A stretch of 64,000 nucleotides of DNA from an uncultured Prevotellaceae bacterium (GCA_946406435.1 CAMJKP010000001.1:62001-126000); one strand, 5' to 3'; numbered from the stretch's first letter, positions 26,884-34,945 are shown. Notes: a model not told the origin generated them from the letters alone. Numbers and translations are program-made.

Positions 26884-27111
26884 TTACCTCCCGAAAATAT
26901 CCGAGTGAGTACCAGTCTGCAGGAAAAGCAGCGTGAGCTCATTATCGTTTTGCTCCCACGTCATCAGCCAATTGGGTTCGATGTGGCACTCCCACTGCCC
27001 CTTGTGATCGCCCTTTAATAGGTGCGGCTTATACTCAGCAGGGAGGAAGCCTGTAGCCTCAAGCAAATCCATGGCGTCTGTAATTAACTTCATGTCAAAC
27101 CCACGCTTCAT
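26884..27111 (-). CDS. YafQ-type mRNA interferase toxin, 5' end uncertain
   Basis: The 75-residue frame matches the body and end of YafQ-family RelE-like toxins: LLKGDHKGQWECHIEPNWL near 33-51 with catalytic histidines and tryptophan, and the terminal GTHSDIFG. YafQ toxins cleave mRNA on the ribosome and are neutralised by a DinJ/RelB-type antitoxin. Family members begin with a residue block resembling TRFKKDFKRC. That block is encoded in frame just upstream (27112-27150), but no ATG precedes it in frame; the natural ATG at 27164 is one base out of phase. The toxin may use a non-ATG start or may be inactivated by a one-base deletion. Confidence 0.75.
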   Translation of the reverse strand: MKRGFDMKLITDAMDLLEATGFLPAEYKPHLLKGDHKGQWECHIEPNWLMTWEQNDNELTLLFLQTGTHSDIFGR

Positions 27112-27167
27112 ACAGCGCTTAAAGTCTTTTTTAAAACGCGTAGATACCCTTACTGTATTGCCATACG

Positions 27168-27398
27168 TCAGAGTCCCATTTCTTTGTAGAAATCCTTCAG
27201 CGAAGCATACTCTGTCACACGCCCATACTTGATGTCATCCATTGCCTCCTTATAACCTGCCGTCTGGGTGATATCCTCGTTCTTGGATTTGGGCTTGCGT
27301 TGCACCTTTACTGATGCCACGCCCTTAAGCAACTGGCATGCCTTCTTGATTTGCGTGAGCAGGCTCTCATCCTGCACATCTAATACTATCGTTGCCAT
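27168..27398 (-). CDS. antitoxin of the YafQ-type module
   Basis: The 76-residue protein starts MATIVLDVQDESLLTQIKKA, typical of small Bacteroidota antitoxins paired with RelE/YafQ toxins, and ends KDFYKEMGL. The middle is lysine-rich and probably disordered until it binds the toxin. It precedes the toxin, and an ATG for the toxin lies 3 bases after its stop. A Bacteroidota-type promoter with a long leader lies upstream (27642-27673). Confidence 0.75.
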   Translation of the reverse strand: MATIVLDVQDESLLTQIKKACQLLKGVASVKVQRKPKSKNEDITQTAGYKEAMDDIKYGRVTEYASLKDFYKEMGL

Positions 27399-27459
27399 AA
27401 CTTTTATTTACTTACACAATTCTGCCATATCAACACGAGCAACATGACTGATTCGCACC

Positions 27460-27537
27460 TCATAGATTTGCATAATCCTTGCGCACCTGGTCTATCAGTT
27501 CATCGAAGTATTCATTTACTGATATTGTACTTGCCAT
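27460..27537 (-). CDS. possible mini-ORF in the antitoxin leader
   Basis: A 25-codon frame (MASTISVNEYFDELIDQV and onward) has a purine-rich GAGAGA before its ATG and lies between the predicted promoter and the antitoxin. It may be a remnant antitoxin or a leader peptide. A longer 70-codon reading is unlikely because it would start upstream of the promoter -7 box. The rest of the 330-base gap at 27399-27728 holds only the promoter and the manA-end repeat. Confidence 0.25.
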   Translation of the reverse strand: MASTISVNEYFDELIDQVRKDYANL

Positions 27538-27641
27538 TATTCTCTCACGAGTGGACGAGCCCTTCGCAAGAGAATGGTGACATTTGTCGACTGATGTCTT
27601 TGTTGCTACTGTTGATATCATACCTTCCCATATCTTTTGGG

Positions 27642-27673
27642 CAAAGATACAAATTCTTATTGTATTATCCAAA
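27642..27673 (-). promoter_or_regulatory. Bacteroidota-type promoter of the toxin-antitoxin operon
   Basis: On the minus strand a TTTG (27673-27670) is followed by 20 bases and TATCTTTG (27649-27642), an exact match to the TAnnTTTG -7 consensus with correct spacing. Transcription would start near 27636, giving a leader of about 240 bases before the antitoxin. Confidence 0.7.
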
Positions 27674-27728
27674 TAATTGGATTTAAATATTTAATAACTT
27701 GTTCTTTTCGCACAAATCTCTAACAATA

Positions 27729-29090
27729 TCAATTCTGATGGAAGAAGTCGGAGATGATTTTGCCAATGGTTTTCTTGTTGTTGATGAAGGCTTCCAACAC
27801 CTTGACCGCCCCACTCTTATCTCCCCTAAAGGGAGAGGTGTGTTCATCATCAAGACTAGTTAATGGGATGATGTCGTAATCAGCAATAGAAGCAGGCATG
27901 AGACAGGAGGAGCCTTCGGAGACGGTTACTTCATAACCGGTGGAACGGACCTTGAGCTTGCAGTTGCCATTAAGCACCATGAGGATGATGAAGGAGTCGT
28001 ACTTGATCATGTTGCGATGGAATGGCTCTGTGGTCTCGATTACCTTGATGCTGAAGAATGGGGTGTTGAGTATCTCGTTGGCAATTCCAAGGTCTTCCTT
28101 GTGGTCGGTACGGTACTCTGGATATACGTTATAGTCGATGGCTTGTGAGGCGAGTTCTGTGTGGAGTTCTCGTGGTTTTCCATCGAGTCCAGGACGGTTG
28201 TAGTCATAGATGCGGTAGGTGACGTCAGAGGATTGCTGTACCTCTGCGAGCTTGATGCCTCCACATATGGCATGTACTCGTCCGGCTGGGAGATAGAAGA
28301 CATCGCCTTTGTGTACTTCGTGTTTTGCGAGGACTTCACAAATTGTGCCGTTGGCTACTCGCTCCTTGTATTCCTTTGGTGTTATCTTCTGCTTGAAGCC
28401 TGCATAAAGGTATGAGCCTGGTTTTGCATCGAGGATATACCACATCTCGGACTTGCCAAGTTTGTTGTGCTCTCGTTTTGCCATCTCGTCATTAGGATGC
28501 ACCTGAATGGAGAGGTCTTTGTGGGCTTCTATAATCTTGGTGAGGAGCGGAAGCTGGTTGTTGTATTTCTTTGCAACCTGCTTTCCGAGGATTTCCTCTG
28601 GCCTTCTGCTTATTACCTCAGTGAGGTTATAGCGTGCCCATGTGCCGTTCTCTACTTCAGATTCGGAGTTTGGAACGCCAGATACGGTCCAGTCCTCTGT
28701 TCCCCATACGAGAGTCTTACGGTTCTGTTTGAAGAGCATCGGATAGAGTTTGTTTCGGGAAGACTCGATGACGCATCCGATGGTCATGATACGGCAGTCG
28801 GTCTTTGCCTTCATCTCATGACTGGTGCATTTCTCCACATAGACGAAGGTGTCCTTGGGGCAGAGGGTGTGCTTGCCATCGAGTACAACCTCAACCTCAC
28901 CTTCCATCACATAGAATGCCTCCTGCATATCAGGATGGATATGGGCGGTAGCTATTTCGCCTTCCTTAAGGGTGGTGACTGCTATCTGGGTGAGGGAACA
29001 GCCAGCCTCGCTACTAGAGAGGAGGACACGCTTTTGGCCCACCCCGTGGGAGGTGAGGATTGGGGATATGTCGGAGAGGTATCTGATCAT
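27729..29090 (-). CDS. manA: cupin / class I mannose-6-phosphate isomerase fusion
   Basis: I start at the ATG giving MIRYLSDISPIL (453 residues), dropping a 13-codon extension. Residues 1 to about 105 form a cupin with HIHPDMQEAFYVMEGEVEVV; the rest is a type I phosphomannose isomerase with QVHPNDEMAKREHNKLGKSE as the zinc site and FYLPAGRVHAI. It interconverts fructose-6- and mannose-6-phosphate for GDP-mannose supply. Near the C-terminus, TSLDDEHTSPFRGDKSG looks like an inserted repeat-encoded loop between two final beta strands. The last 16 residues recur in a remnant at 24940. It lies 83 bases after the phosphotransferase gene in locus B. Confidence 0.88.
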   Translation of the reverse strand: MIRYLSDISPILTSHGVGQKRVLLSSSEAGCSLTQIAVTTLKEGEIATAHIHPDMQEAFYVMEGEVEVVLDGKHTLCPKDTFVYVEKCTSHEMKAKTDCRIMTIGCVIESSRNKLYPMLFKQNRKTLVWGTEDWTVSGVPNSESEVENGTWARYNLTEVISRRPEEILGKQVAKKYNNQLPLLTKIIEAHKDLSIQVHPNDEMAKREHNKLGKSEMWYILDAKPGSYLYAGFKQKITPKEYKERVANGTICEVLAKHEVHKGDVFYLPAGRVHAICGGIKLAEVQQSSDVTYRIYDYNRPGLDGKPRELHTELASQAIDYNVYPEYRTDHKEDLGIANEILNTPFFSIKVIETTEPFHRNMIKYDSFIILMVLNGNCKLKVRSTGYEVTVSEGSSCLMPASIADYDIIPLTSLDDEHTSPFRGDKSGAVKVLEAFINNKKTIGKIISDFFHQN

Positions 29091-29173
29091 ATGTGAGATT
29101 GAAAGTAAAGGTGGAGTGAAGCCGAACACGGCTTCACGATATGGCGAGCAAAGACGGCTACCAATTAGGCTGC

Positions 29174-30559
29174 TTAGTAGGCATTGCCGGTTTCGCCTCC
29201 GAAGACGTTGGTGACGGTTTTTATGATAATCTTGATATCGAGGAGGAGGCTCCAGTTTTCGACGTACCAGATGTCTTTCTTGATGCGTTCTTCCATCATC
29301 CAGAGTTCGGAGGTTTCACCTCGTGAGCCTGTGACCTGTGCCCATCCTGTTATTCCTGGTTTTGTATAATGACGAACCATGTACTTATCGACTAAGGCTC
29401 CGTATTCTTCTGTATGCTTGACCATGTGAGGACGTGGTCCTACGATGCTCATATCCCCCAGAAGGACATTGATAAACTGTGGGAGTTCGTCGATATTGGT
29501 CTTGCGCATGATGTTGCCCCACTTGGTCTTACGAGGGTCATCCTTTGTTGCCTGTACCTTATCGGCATCGGCATTTACACGCATAGAGCGGAACTTGAGA
29601 CAGGTAAACTCATCGCCATTGATACCGTTACGCTTCTGGCGAAAGAAGACTGGTCCAGGCATCGTAATCTTGGTGATGAGAGCTACAATGGCTGCTATCC
29701 ACCAGAAGCAGGTAACGAGGAACGTGAGAGAGACAACGACATCGAACGTACGCTTGATGATGCGGTTGAATGGGTTGAGCAATGGCTCACTACGCAAGGT
29801 GAGGACTGGTACATCATCCACATATTCCACTTTCATGGCACGATGCACATAATTGCGCACATTTGGTACTGAATAGAATCGGATGAGGTGATTCTCGCAG
29901 TAGTTCATTATCTGCAATATCTCTTCTGATCGTGAAGAAGGGAGGTTGCAGAAGAGCATATCGACGTGATTGTTGTCGAGATAACTGGTGACCTGACTTA
30001 CGGTTCCGAGTCGCTGGAGTGTCTCAGGAAGATGTGTTGATGGCTGATCTTCGAAATACCCCTTTACATTATAACCTGTGGAGAGATCAAGTGCCATTCG
30101 GTCATAAAGAGCACGAAGATTGACGCCTGCTCCAGCAAATATAACTGTTCGACGATCCTTGCCTCTTCTTCGTGTGGCTCTAAGCAAAAGTCGGGCAATG
30201 ACACGTGAGGCTGATATTGTAAGGCTGAGGACAATGAGGTTGATTGCAAGAATCATCCAATGGAAGTCAAAAAGACGTGCCAGACTGATGAGTACGGAAT
30301 ATGCCACCGCCATAAGGATGGCTGTACCGATAGCCCTAGAGATGATTTGCTCAGCCTTTACGAAACGGTTCTGTGCAATTGGAGCATTAAGAATGACGGA
30401 TATGAGATATGCCATATTCCACAGCATCTGCGCCATGTGGGTGGAGGGTTTCATCCCAAGATGAGAACCCAAGGCAAATACGGCATTTAGAAGCAGTATA
30501 TCGACTGCTATTACTATCCAACGGGACAGACCTGCCCTATCCGATATTTGAACTTGCAT
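29174..30559 (-). CDS. polyprenyl-phosphate hexose-1-phosphate phosphotransferase (WcaJ-type)
   Basis: This 461-residue protein has four N-terminal membrane spans, a Rossmann-like middle domain, and the C-terminal bacterial sugar transferase domain beginning FNRIIKRTFDVVVSL near 273. Catalytic landmarks are PVFFRQKRNGINGDEFTCLK near 315-334, TNIDELPQFINVLLGDMSIV near 367-386, and GPRPHM. It transfers a hexose-1-phosphate to undecaprenyl phosphate, starting the locus B repeat unit. It is the first gene after the promoter at 30.8 kb. Confidence 0.92.
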   Translation of the reverse strand: MQVQISDRAGLSRWIVIAVDILLLNAVFALGSHLGMKPSTHMAQMLWNMAYLISVILNAPIAQNRFVKAEQIISRAIGTAILMAVAYSVLISLARLFDFHWMILAINLIVLSLTISASRVIARLLLRATRRRGKDRRTVIFAGAGVNLRALYDRMALDLSTGYNVKGYFEDQPSTHLPETLQRLGTVSQVTSYLDNNHVDMLFCNLPSSRSEEILQIMNYCENHLIRFYSVPNVRNYVHRAMKVEYVDDVPVLTLRSEPLLNPFNRIIKRTFDVVVSLTFLVTCFWWIAAIVALITKITMPGPVFFRQKRNGINGDEFTCLKFRSMRVNADADKVQATKDDPRKTKWGNIMRKTNIDELPQFINVLLGDMSIVGPRPHMVKHTEEYGALVDKYMVRHYTKPGITGWAQVTGSRGETSELWMMEERIKKDIWYVENWSLLLDIKIIIKTVTNVFGGETGNAY

Positions 30560-30686
30560 TTATTGGTTGTTTTTCGTTGTATTATTTTGGTGACTTTCTG
30601 ATTTCCAAGATTGATACAGCACCTGCAATATTTTATCGTATTACGAACACAATGAAATATCCGAGAAAAAGGCATGACACTAAAAC

Positions 30687-30719
30687 TTTTCCCAAAGGAA
30701 TTGTATTCTTTTGGGAAAT
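30687..30719 (-). promoter_or_regulatory. leader hairpin of locus B
   Basis: In the 225-base leader, TTTCCCAAA and TTTGGGAAA arms form a hairpin. Its CCCAA core resembles the shared leader 16-mer upstream, so alternative pairings are possible. It may be an attenuator or antiterminator target; there is no direct evidence. Confidence 0.4.
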
Positions 30720-30744
30720 AGTGCATTAGATGCTGTTTTATACA

Positions 30745-30760
30745 AACTTGGGAATTTTTA
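30745..30760 (-). promoter_or_regulatory. shared capsule leader element, locus B copy
   Basis: The 16 bases AACTTGGGAATTTTTA (plus-strand reading) are identical to 60879-60894. In both leaders the element starts 30-32 bases downstream of the -7 box, with a second short match (CCAAAATCG) between. This is the kind of placement expected for a leader signal recognised early in transcription. Confidence 0.6.
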
Positions 30761-30790
30761 ATTTTACACATTTTTTCCCAAAATCGCGGG

Positions 30791-30821
30791 CAAAGGTAGC
30801 GTTTTTTTTTGAATATTGCAA
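30791..30821 (-). promoter_or_regulatory. Bacteroidota-type promoter of capsule locus B
   Basis: TTG (30821-30819), 20 bases, TACCTTTG (30798-30791) on the minus strand. The predicted start is near 30785, leaving a 225-base leader before the phosphotransferase gene. The remainder of the 611-base gap at 30560-31170 holds the leader elements and the locus A terminator. Confidence 0.75.
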
Positions 30822-31092
30822 GCTTTTTGTTCGATATTTCAATTTTTGTCTATATTTTTGAGGTATTCAAAGAACAAATGTATTTATATGATGCAAAATC
30901 GATTTACAGATATGCAACATATTATTGGCATGAAAAGATATCAGTTTCGTTAGAATAGAGCAAAATGCCAGAAAGAAGGAATTTGATAGTTCACAATACT
31001 GGTAAAGTCATTTTTCCCCTCCTAAGCCTTTATTCAAAAACATCCTCTTTTGATATCATTTTTTGAAGCGGAGAACTATGTTTAATAACACA

Positions 31093-31129
31093 AATGGTGC
31101 AATCATCTTTGAAAGATGACTGCACCATT
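31093..31129. terminator. strong hairpin terminator at the end of capsule locus A
   Basis: Two 18-base arms (31093-31110 and 31112-31129) pair with one mismatch. The structure lies 42 bases past the wbuC stop codon, where the locus A transcript should end. The downstream tract is only moderately T-rich, so termination could be factor-assisted. Confidence 0.7.
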
Positions 31130-31170
31130 ATTTTCCTAATGTCTTTGCGGAAAAGACAGGCTTTTATGCC

Positions 31171-31560
31171 CTAAATCGGGAAGAACTCGCTTCCGTCTTC
31201 TCCATAACGGCAATCTTTTGCCTCGAATATCACACTTGGCTCATAAACTTCGATGGAATGCCATGCACCAAGTGGAATCTCGCATCCATAGGCTCCATTC
31301 GCAGGACATAAGGTATGTCGTTCTATTTCTTCTCCAGCATCATTGAATATGATTTCATCAATACGTCCTTTTAACAGGAACACGTCTTCTGTGGATTTGG
31401 GATGCCTGTGTATTGCGACCTGAGTTCCTGGCAACAAGGCATTCAGCATCCTCTGACTATTATCATTAGGAGACGTACGCAAATCAAGATTTATCCTCAA
31501 CCTTGGGTTTTCCTCAGCCTTACGCAACAGGTCATCAAGTAACTGATTATCAATATTCAT
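31171..31560 (-). CDS. wbuC: WbuC family cupin metalloprotein
   Basis: This 129-residue cupin matches WbuC proteins of O-antigen clusters: LPGTQVAIHRHPKSTEDVFLLKGR near 44-67 with metal-binding histidines, and PLGAWHSIEVYEPSVIFEAKDC near 96-117. Its reaction in glycan synthesis is not known. It is the last gene of locus A, 12 bases after the PIG-L deacetylase and just before a strong hairpin. Confidence 0.88.
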   Translation of the reverse strand: MNIDNQLLDDLLRKAEENPRLRINLDLRTSPNDNSQRMLNALLPGTQVAIHRHPKSTEDVFLLKGRIDEIIFNDAGEEIERHTLCPANGAYGCEIPLGAWHSIEVYEPSVIFEAKDCRYGEDGSEFFPI

Positions 31561-31572
31561 CTGGATATGGTG

Positions 31573-32250
31573 TTAATACGCTCTTAATACGACCTCAAAT
31601 GCCTCTGAATAATTCTGTCCCCATTGGCTACCTCTCATCGCTGCAAGTCCTGTGATGTATTCCGCAGAACGAGGATGTGGATATGGTCGCATTACTCCTC
31701 GGTACATAGAAAGAGCCTTTATCTTGGCCTCTACCCCATCCTTGCCTACTTCCACATAGCAATTAGGATTAAACGTCACCATTGCGTTGTTGATTTTCCA
31801 TTCCGTGCATGAAGGAACCTCCATATACCAGAACTCGCGAACGCGCTTCACCTCAGGACGGCGCTGGAATAAGCGAATAGCCTCCTGACATGCCATTGAT
31901 GTCATGAGGTGGTCATTGTTCGTGTCAGCAGGATGATGGGTTATGATGATATCCGGTTCTGACTCCTTGATAGCAGATTCAATAAACTGAACAAGTTTCA
32001 GATGCGGAACAGTATTCATTTCTATATTAGGGAATGTCCCTTCGTAAATCTTATTAACTCCCAAGAAAGCATTCGATGCATTAGTATCGCTTTCGAGTTC
32101 GTTGTCTTCAGGTCGGAATGCCCTAGCCTTTGCCTCTGTACACATGATGCAGACATCGACAATATCACCATTATGCGACCATTTATACATGCTTGCTCCT
32201 GCTCCTAATGTCTCGTCATCAGGATGGGCAACAACTAATAGATATTTCAT
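31573..32250 (-). CDS. PIG-L family deacetylase
   Basis: The 225-residue protein begins KYLLVVAHPDDETLGAGA, the AHPDDE zinc motif of PIG-L/LmbE deacetylases, and has the later HHPADTNNDH (near 106) with the second histidine pair. These enzymes remove N-acetyl groups from sugar derivatives, so it may generate a free amine on the locus A glycan or its precursor. It lies 26 bases downstream of the sugar transferase gene. Confidence 0.88.
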   Translation of the reverse strand: MKYLLVVAHPDDETLGAGASMYKWSHNGDIVDVCIMCTEAKARAFRPEDNELESDTNASNAFLGVNKIYEGTFPNIEMNTVPHLKLVQFIESAIKESEPDIIITHHPADTNNDHLMTSMACQEAIRLFQRRPEVKRVREFWYMEVPSCTEWKINNAMVTFNPNCYVEVGKDGVEAKIKALSMYRGVMRPYPHPRSAEYITGLAAMRGSQWGQNYSEAFEVVLRAY

Positions 32251-32276
32251 ATATTATTCTTTTGTTTTTATTATAG

Positions 32277-32972
32277 TTAAATGATATGAGGCTGTACGTC
32301 TAATTCTGGATTACTCTTCTTCGCATCTGCAAGAAGTTCACGAAGAATCCATGTACATTCCTTACCAAACAATGCATATACAATACATATAACTGTATAG
32401 ATTATCATCTTGATATCATATAAGCATCCAGCCTTCTGTACGTATGTGTACTCCAATTCACGACGAGTTGGATACACCTTCTCCATGTACTCGTCTTCAT
32501 CAGTAAACTGATCTCCGTAGATAAAATCGTAGAGAGCTGCAGGTCCGCTGAGACCTACTGGAACTTTTTTAGCTTCATCCCATTTTCCATAGCGGAACAT
32601 ATCGAACTGGTCTTGTGCCACAGGTCGAGGTCCGATGACAGACATTGTTCCGTTGAGAATATTCAACAGCTGAGGCAACTCGTCAATTTTCACCTTACGT
32701 ATAAATCGGCCAAACGGAAAGATACGATCCTCATCAGGACGAAGAGAAGCCTCTGCACCTTGTTTTGGAGTCCGAAGCACTCGCATTGAGCGGAACTTAT
32801 ACATCTTGAATGGTTTGTTGTTCTTTCCAATACGATGAGCAGTATAGAAAATCGGTCCCCAGTCAGAAGTCAGGATACCGATTATGCCTATGAGCCATAA
32901 TGGAGATGTACCTATTATGCCAATCAAAGCACAAATAAAATCAAAGATTCTCTTAATTGTTTGATATATCAT
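32277..32972 (-). CDS. initiating sugar phosphotransferase (PglC-like)
   Basis: This 231-residue short-form phosphoglycosyl transferase starts with the re-entrant helix KRIFDFICALIGIIGTSPLW, then GPIFYTAHRIGKNNKPFKMYKFRS near 34-57, VKIDELPQLLNILNGTMSVI near 95-114, and GPRPVA. It lacks the N-terminal four-span domain of the locus B enzyme. It would start the locus A repeat unit by moving a sugar-phosphate to undecaprenyl phosphate. The deacetylase and cupin downstream may act on this first sugar. Confidence 0.9.
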   Translation of the reverse strand: MIYQTIKRIFDFICALIGIIGTSPLWLIGIIGILTSDWGPIFYTAHRIGKNNKPFKMYKFRSMRVLRTPKQGAEASLRPDEDRIFPFGRFIRKVKIDELPQLLNILNGTMSVIGPRPVAQDQFDMFRYGKWDEAKKVPVGLSGPAALYDFIYGDQFTDEDEYMEKVYPTRRELEYTYVQKAGCLYDIKMIIYTVICIVYALFGKECTWILRELLADAKKSNPELDVQPHII

Positions 32973-33005
32973 TGATGTAATTATTTAGACTATGAATTAC
33001 CTTTC

Positions 33006-33926
33006 TTATTCTATTTTGAATTCCGCGACTAAGGCATTATGATCAGAAAGCTGCTTGCTATCTACAACTTTCGCATTTATAGCCTTTAGCATTTTAGAGA
33101 ACATGATATGATCTATTCTTAGTCGCACTATACCATGCTTGTATGTTGCTCCATAACCAAATCCTGCTTTCCACCATGCATCCTGATACCCTCTATCAAG
33201 AAGCGGCTGTAATGTTGGAGTACATGTGATATCATTCATATCTCCAAATACAAGCGTTGGTACATGTGGCATACTATCCAAATGAGTGCATATCCGCTCT
33301 ATTTCCTTGATTCTCAGCACCTGTGCAGAATCGTACTTAATCTTATGTTCTTCCCATTTTCCAACAGGACTATCCGCATTATCAACCTGAAGGCTATCCA
33401 ATTTATGGTTATTGCTTGCCAAATGACAGCAGAAAAGGCGCAAATGCTTTCCATGAAAGGAAATCACACTTTTGTAGGTTGATGAACGAAGTTCTTTATT
33501 TGATAGTTTCAGGAACTCATCTATCGGATATTTGCTATAGAGTACATCAGAACACTTTGATTTCGGATTAGGCATACGAGTGTAAGTATATCTCTTCTTC
33601 AAAAGAGAATCTACCTCGTGGGATGTGGTATCATTATACTCATTGAGAAGAACGATGTCTGCATCCTCATCCAATATTAGTTGGGCTATCTTGCTGCTTT
33701 CAAAATTTCTTCCAAGACTATGGATATTGAATGTGAGCACTCTTATGTCTGGTTTCTCATGCGAGACATTGAGATGCAATGGGAAAATCTGATATTGTAC
33801 ATTCACTAATAGCATTACTAGAATGACAACTATCAGAAATGAAACTAAGAGTATATTGTTGGATTTCTTTCTAAACAAAAGTCTATTACCGTTTTTATAT
33901 ATGCCAATAGCGGATTTTGCCGACAA
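33006..33926 (-). CDS. membrane-anchored EEP-superfamily phosphatase/phosphodiesterase
   Basis: The 306-residue protein has one N-terminal membrane span (about residues 24-44) after a basic RKK, then an EEP domain: RVLTFNIHS near 62, IVLLNEYND near 91, FGDMNDITC near 230 and a terminal SDHNALVAEFKIE. It is built like the locus B protein at 10580-11542. The chosen start overlaps the upstream nucleotidyltransferase by 82 bases; a later ATG at 33815 would avoid this but cut the membrane span in half. Its substrate is unknown. Confidence 0.8.
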   Translation of the reverse strand: MSAKSAIGIYKNGNRLLFRKKSNNILLVSFLIVVILVMLLVNVQYQIFPLHLNVSHEKPDIRVLTFNIHSLGRNFESSKIAQLILDEDADIVLLNEYNDTTSHEVDSLLKKRYTYTRMPNPKSKCSDVLYSKYPIDEFLKLSNKELRSSTYKSVISFHGKHLRLFCCHLASNNHKLDSLQVDNADSPVGKWEEHKIKYDSAQVLRIKEIERICTHLDSMPHVPTLVFGDMNDITCTPTLQPLLDRGYQDAWWKAGFGYGATYKHGIVRLRIDHIMFSKMLKAINAKVVDSKQLSDHNALVAEFKIE

Positions 33927-34945
33927 ATATCTCTATACTTCCACGAACTTGCGAAGTGATTCCGCATCTGCATGAGACGATAGCGGTATCCGTGAAGTCC
34001 AGAACTATGCAGATGACTATTGTTATGAAACGTATCATCTAACATGCGAAGTGCATATTGTGATTCCACACATATCTGGCTATTGGTTAATTCTACTCCA
34101 AAATATTCAACGACCAATGATGTTAAAGTATTGGCAAAACGCGTGATGTTTACTTTATCTGTGTAACGATAGAAATCATCCCAATCCACATTGTTCTGCT
34201 CTTTATTAAGGAATGCAGCCCAATCACAAATATGCTTCAAAGCAAGACCTTCATCAAGGAAATGATTGAAGCTATGAGCGATTAGGAAAAGAGCTGTAAA
34301 CTGCGGGTTGGGATAATAGTAGCAACCATTTTCTGCATCTGTAGGAGTCTTGAGCAGTTCTTGCAGATGTATCTCAAACTCCTTCTTCGCCTTTGCACCT
34401 CTAATCTCAGTACAATACATATGGTTTTCTACAACCACATTCTTGTAGGTAAACTTAACATGTTTATAATCATGCGGTTCCACAGAGATACCAAGTTGTT
34501 GAACCAAAGCATTTACTTTTTCGAAAGCATCAGGATGAGACAATTCCGGATGAAGAAGGAAAATATCAAGATCTCCTGATGGTCTTCTATTTGGATTGGG
34601 ATATCTGCGAGCGCAATCAAGCCCTTTAAGGATGACTGGAATCAGGTCATTTTGTCTCAATGTGGCAAGGAATGCACATACGTCTCTATGATATTGCTCA
34701 TTCTTGGACACAACATAGTCTTTTTGCCACATCCAATCCATAAGCAAATCCACATCCGACAGATAGCCTTTGGGAAGATTCTCTATGGCAGTAAACGCAA
34801 CTCCCGACAGTCCATGTTTTGCAGCCAACTTATAAGCCTCTCTCCATTTTTTCGAGGAAAGATTCTCGTAAGCCAGAAAATCAATCTGCTTTCCAGATAT
34901 AGCAGATTTCAGAAGTTCTATCAGGAGACGTTCGACTATGGTCAT
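33845..34945 (-). CDS. uncharacterised nucleotidyltransferase family protein (PF14907-like)
   Basis: At 366 residues, this third member of the family has an intact catalytic approach: VILKGLDCARRYPNPNRRPS near 104-123 leading into GDLDIFLL at 124-131. Its substrate is unknown. Compared with the two left-end paralogues it carries no repeat insertions, so it is a useful reference for the damaged copy at 4546-5802. The 3' end overlaps the EEP gene. Confidence 0.75.
   Translation of the reverse strand: MTIVERLLIELLKSAISGKQIDFLAYENLSSKKWREAYKLAAKHGLSGVAFTAIENLPKGYLSDVDLLMDWMWQKDYVVSKNEQYHRDVCAFLATLRQNDLIPVILKGLDCARRYPNPNRRPSGDLDIFLLHPELSHPDAFEKVNALVQQLGISVEPHDYKHVKFTYKNVVVENHMYCTEIRGAKAKKEFEIHLQELLKTPTDAENGCYYYPNPQFTALFLIAHSFNHFLDEGLALKHICDWAAFLNKEQNNVDWDDFYRYTDKVNITRFANTLTSLVVEYFGVELTNSQICVESQYALRMLDDTFHNNSHLHSSGLHGYRYRLMQMRNHFASSWKYRDICRQNPLLAYIKTVIDFCLERNPTIYS

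Noticed and set aside
27460..27672. 70-codon protein in the antitoxin leader
   Set aside because: Its start lies upstream of the promoter -7 box that would express it; only the last 25 codons could be translated from the predicted transcript.
28467..29096. 209-codon plus-strand frame
   Set aside because: It is antisense to the phosphomannose isomerase, whose zinc site and cupin motifs are unambiguous.
29414..29872. 152-codon plus-strand frame
   Set aside because: It is antisense to the polyprenyl-phosphate sugar transferase core motifs.
30560..31170. Invertible promoter as in Bacteroides capsule loci
   Set aside because: No inverted repeats bracket either capsule promoter by eye, and no recombinase gene is in the window.
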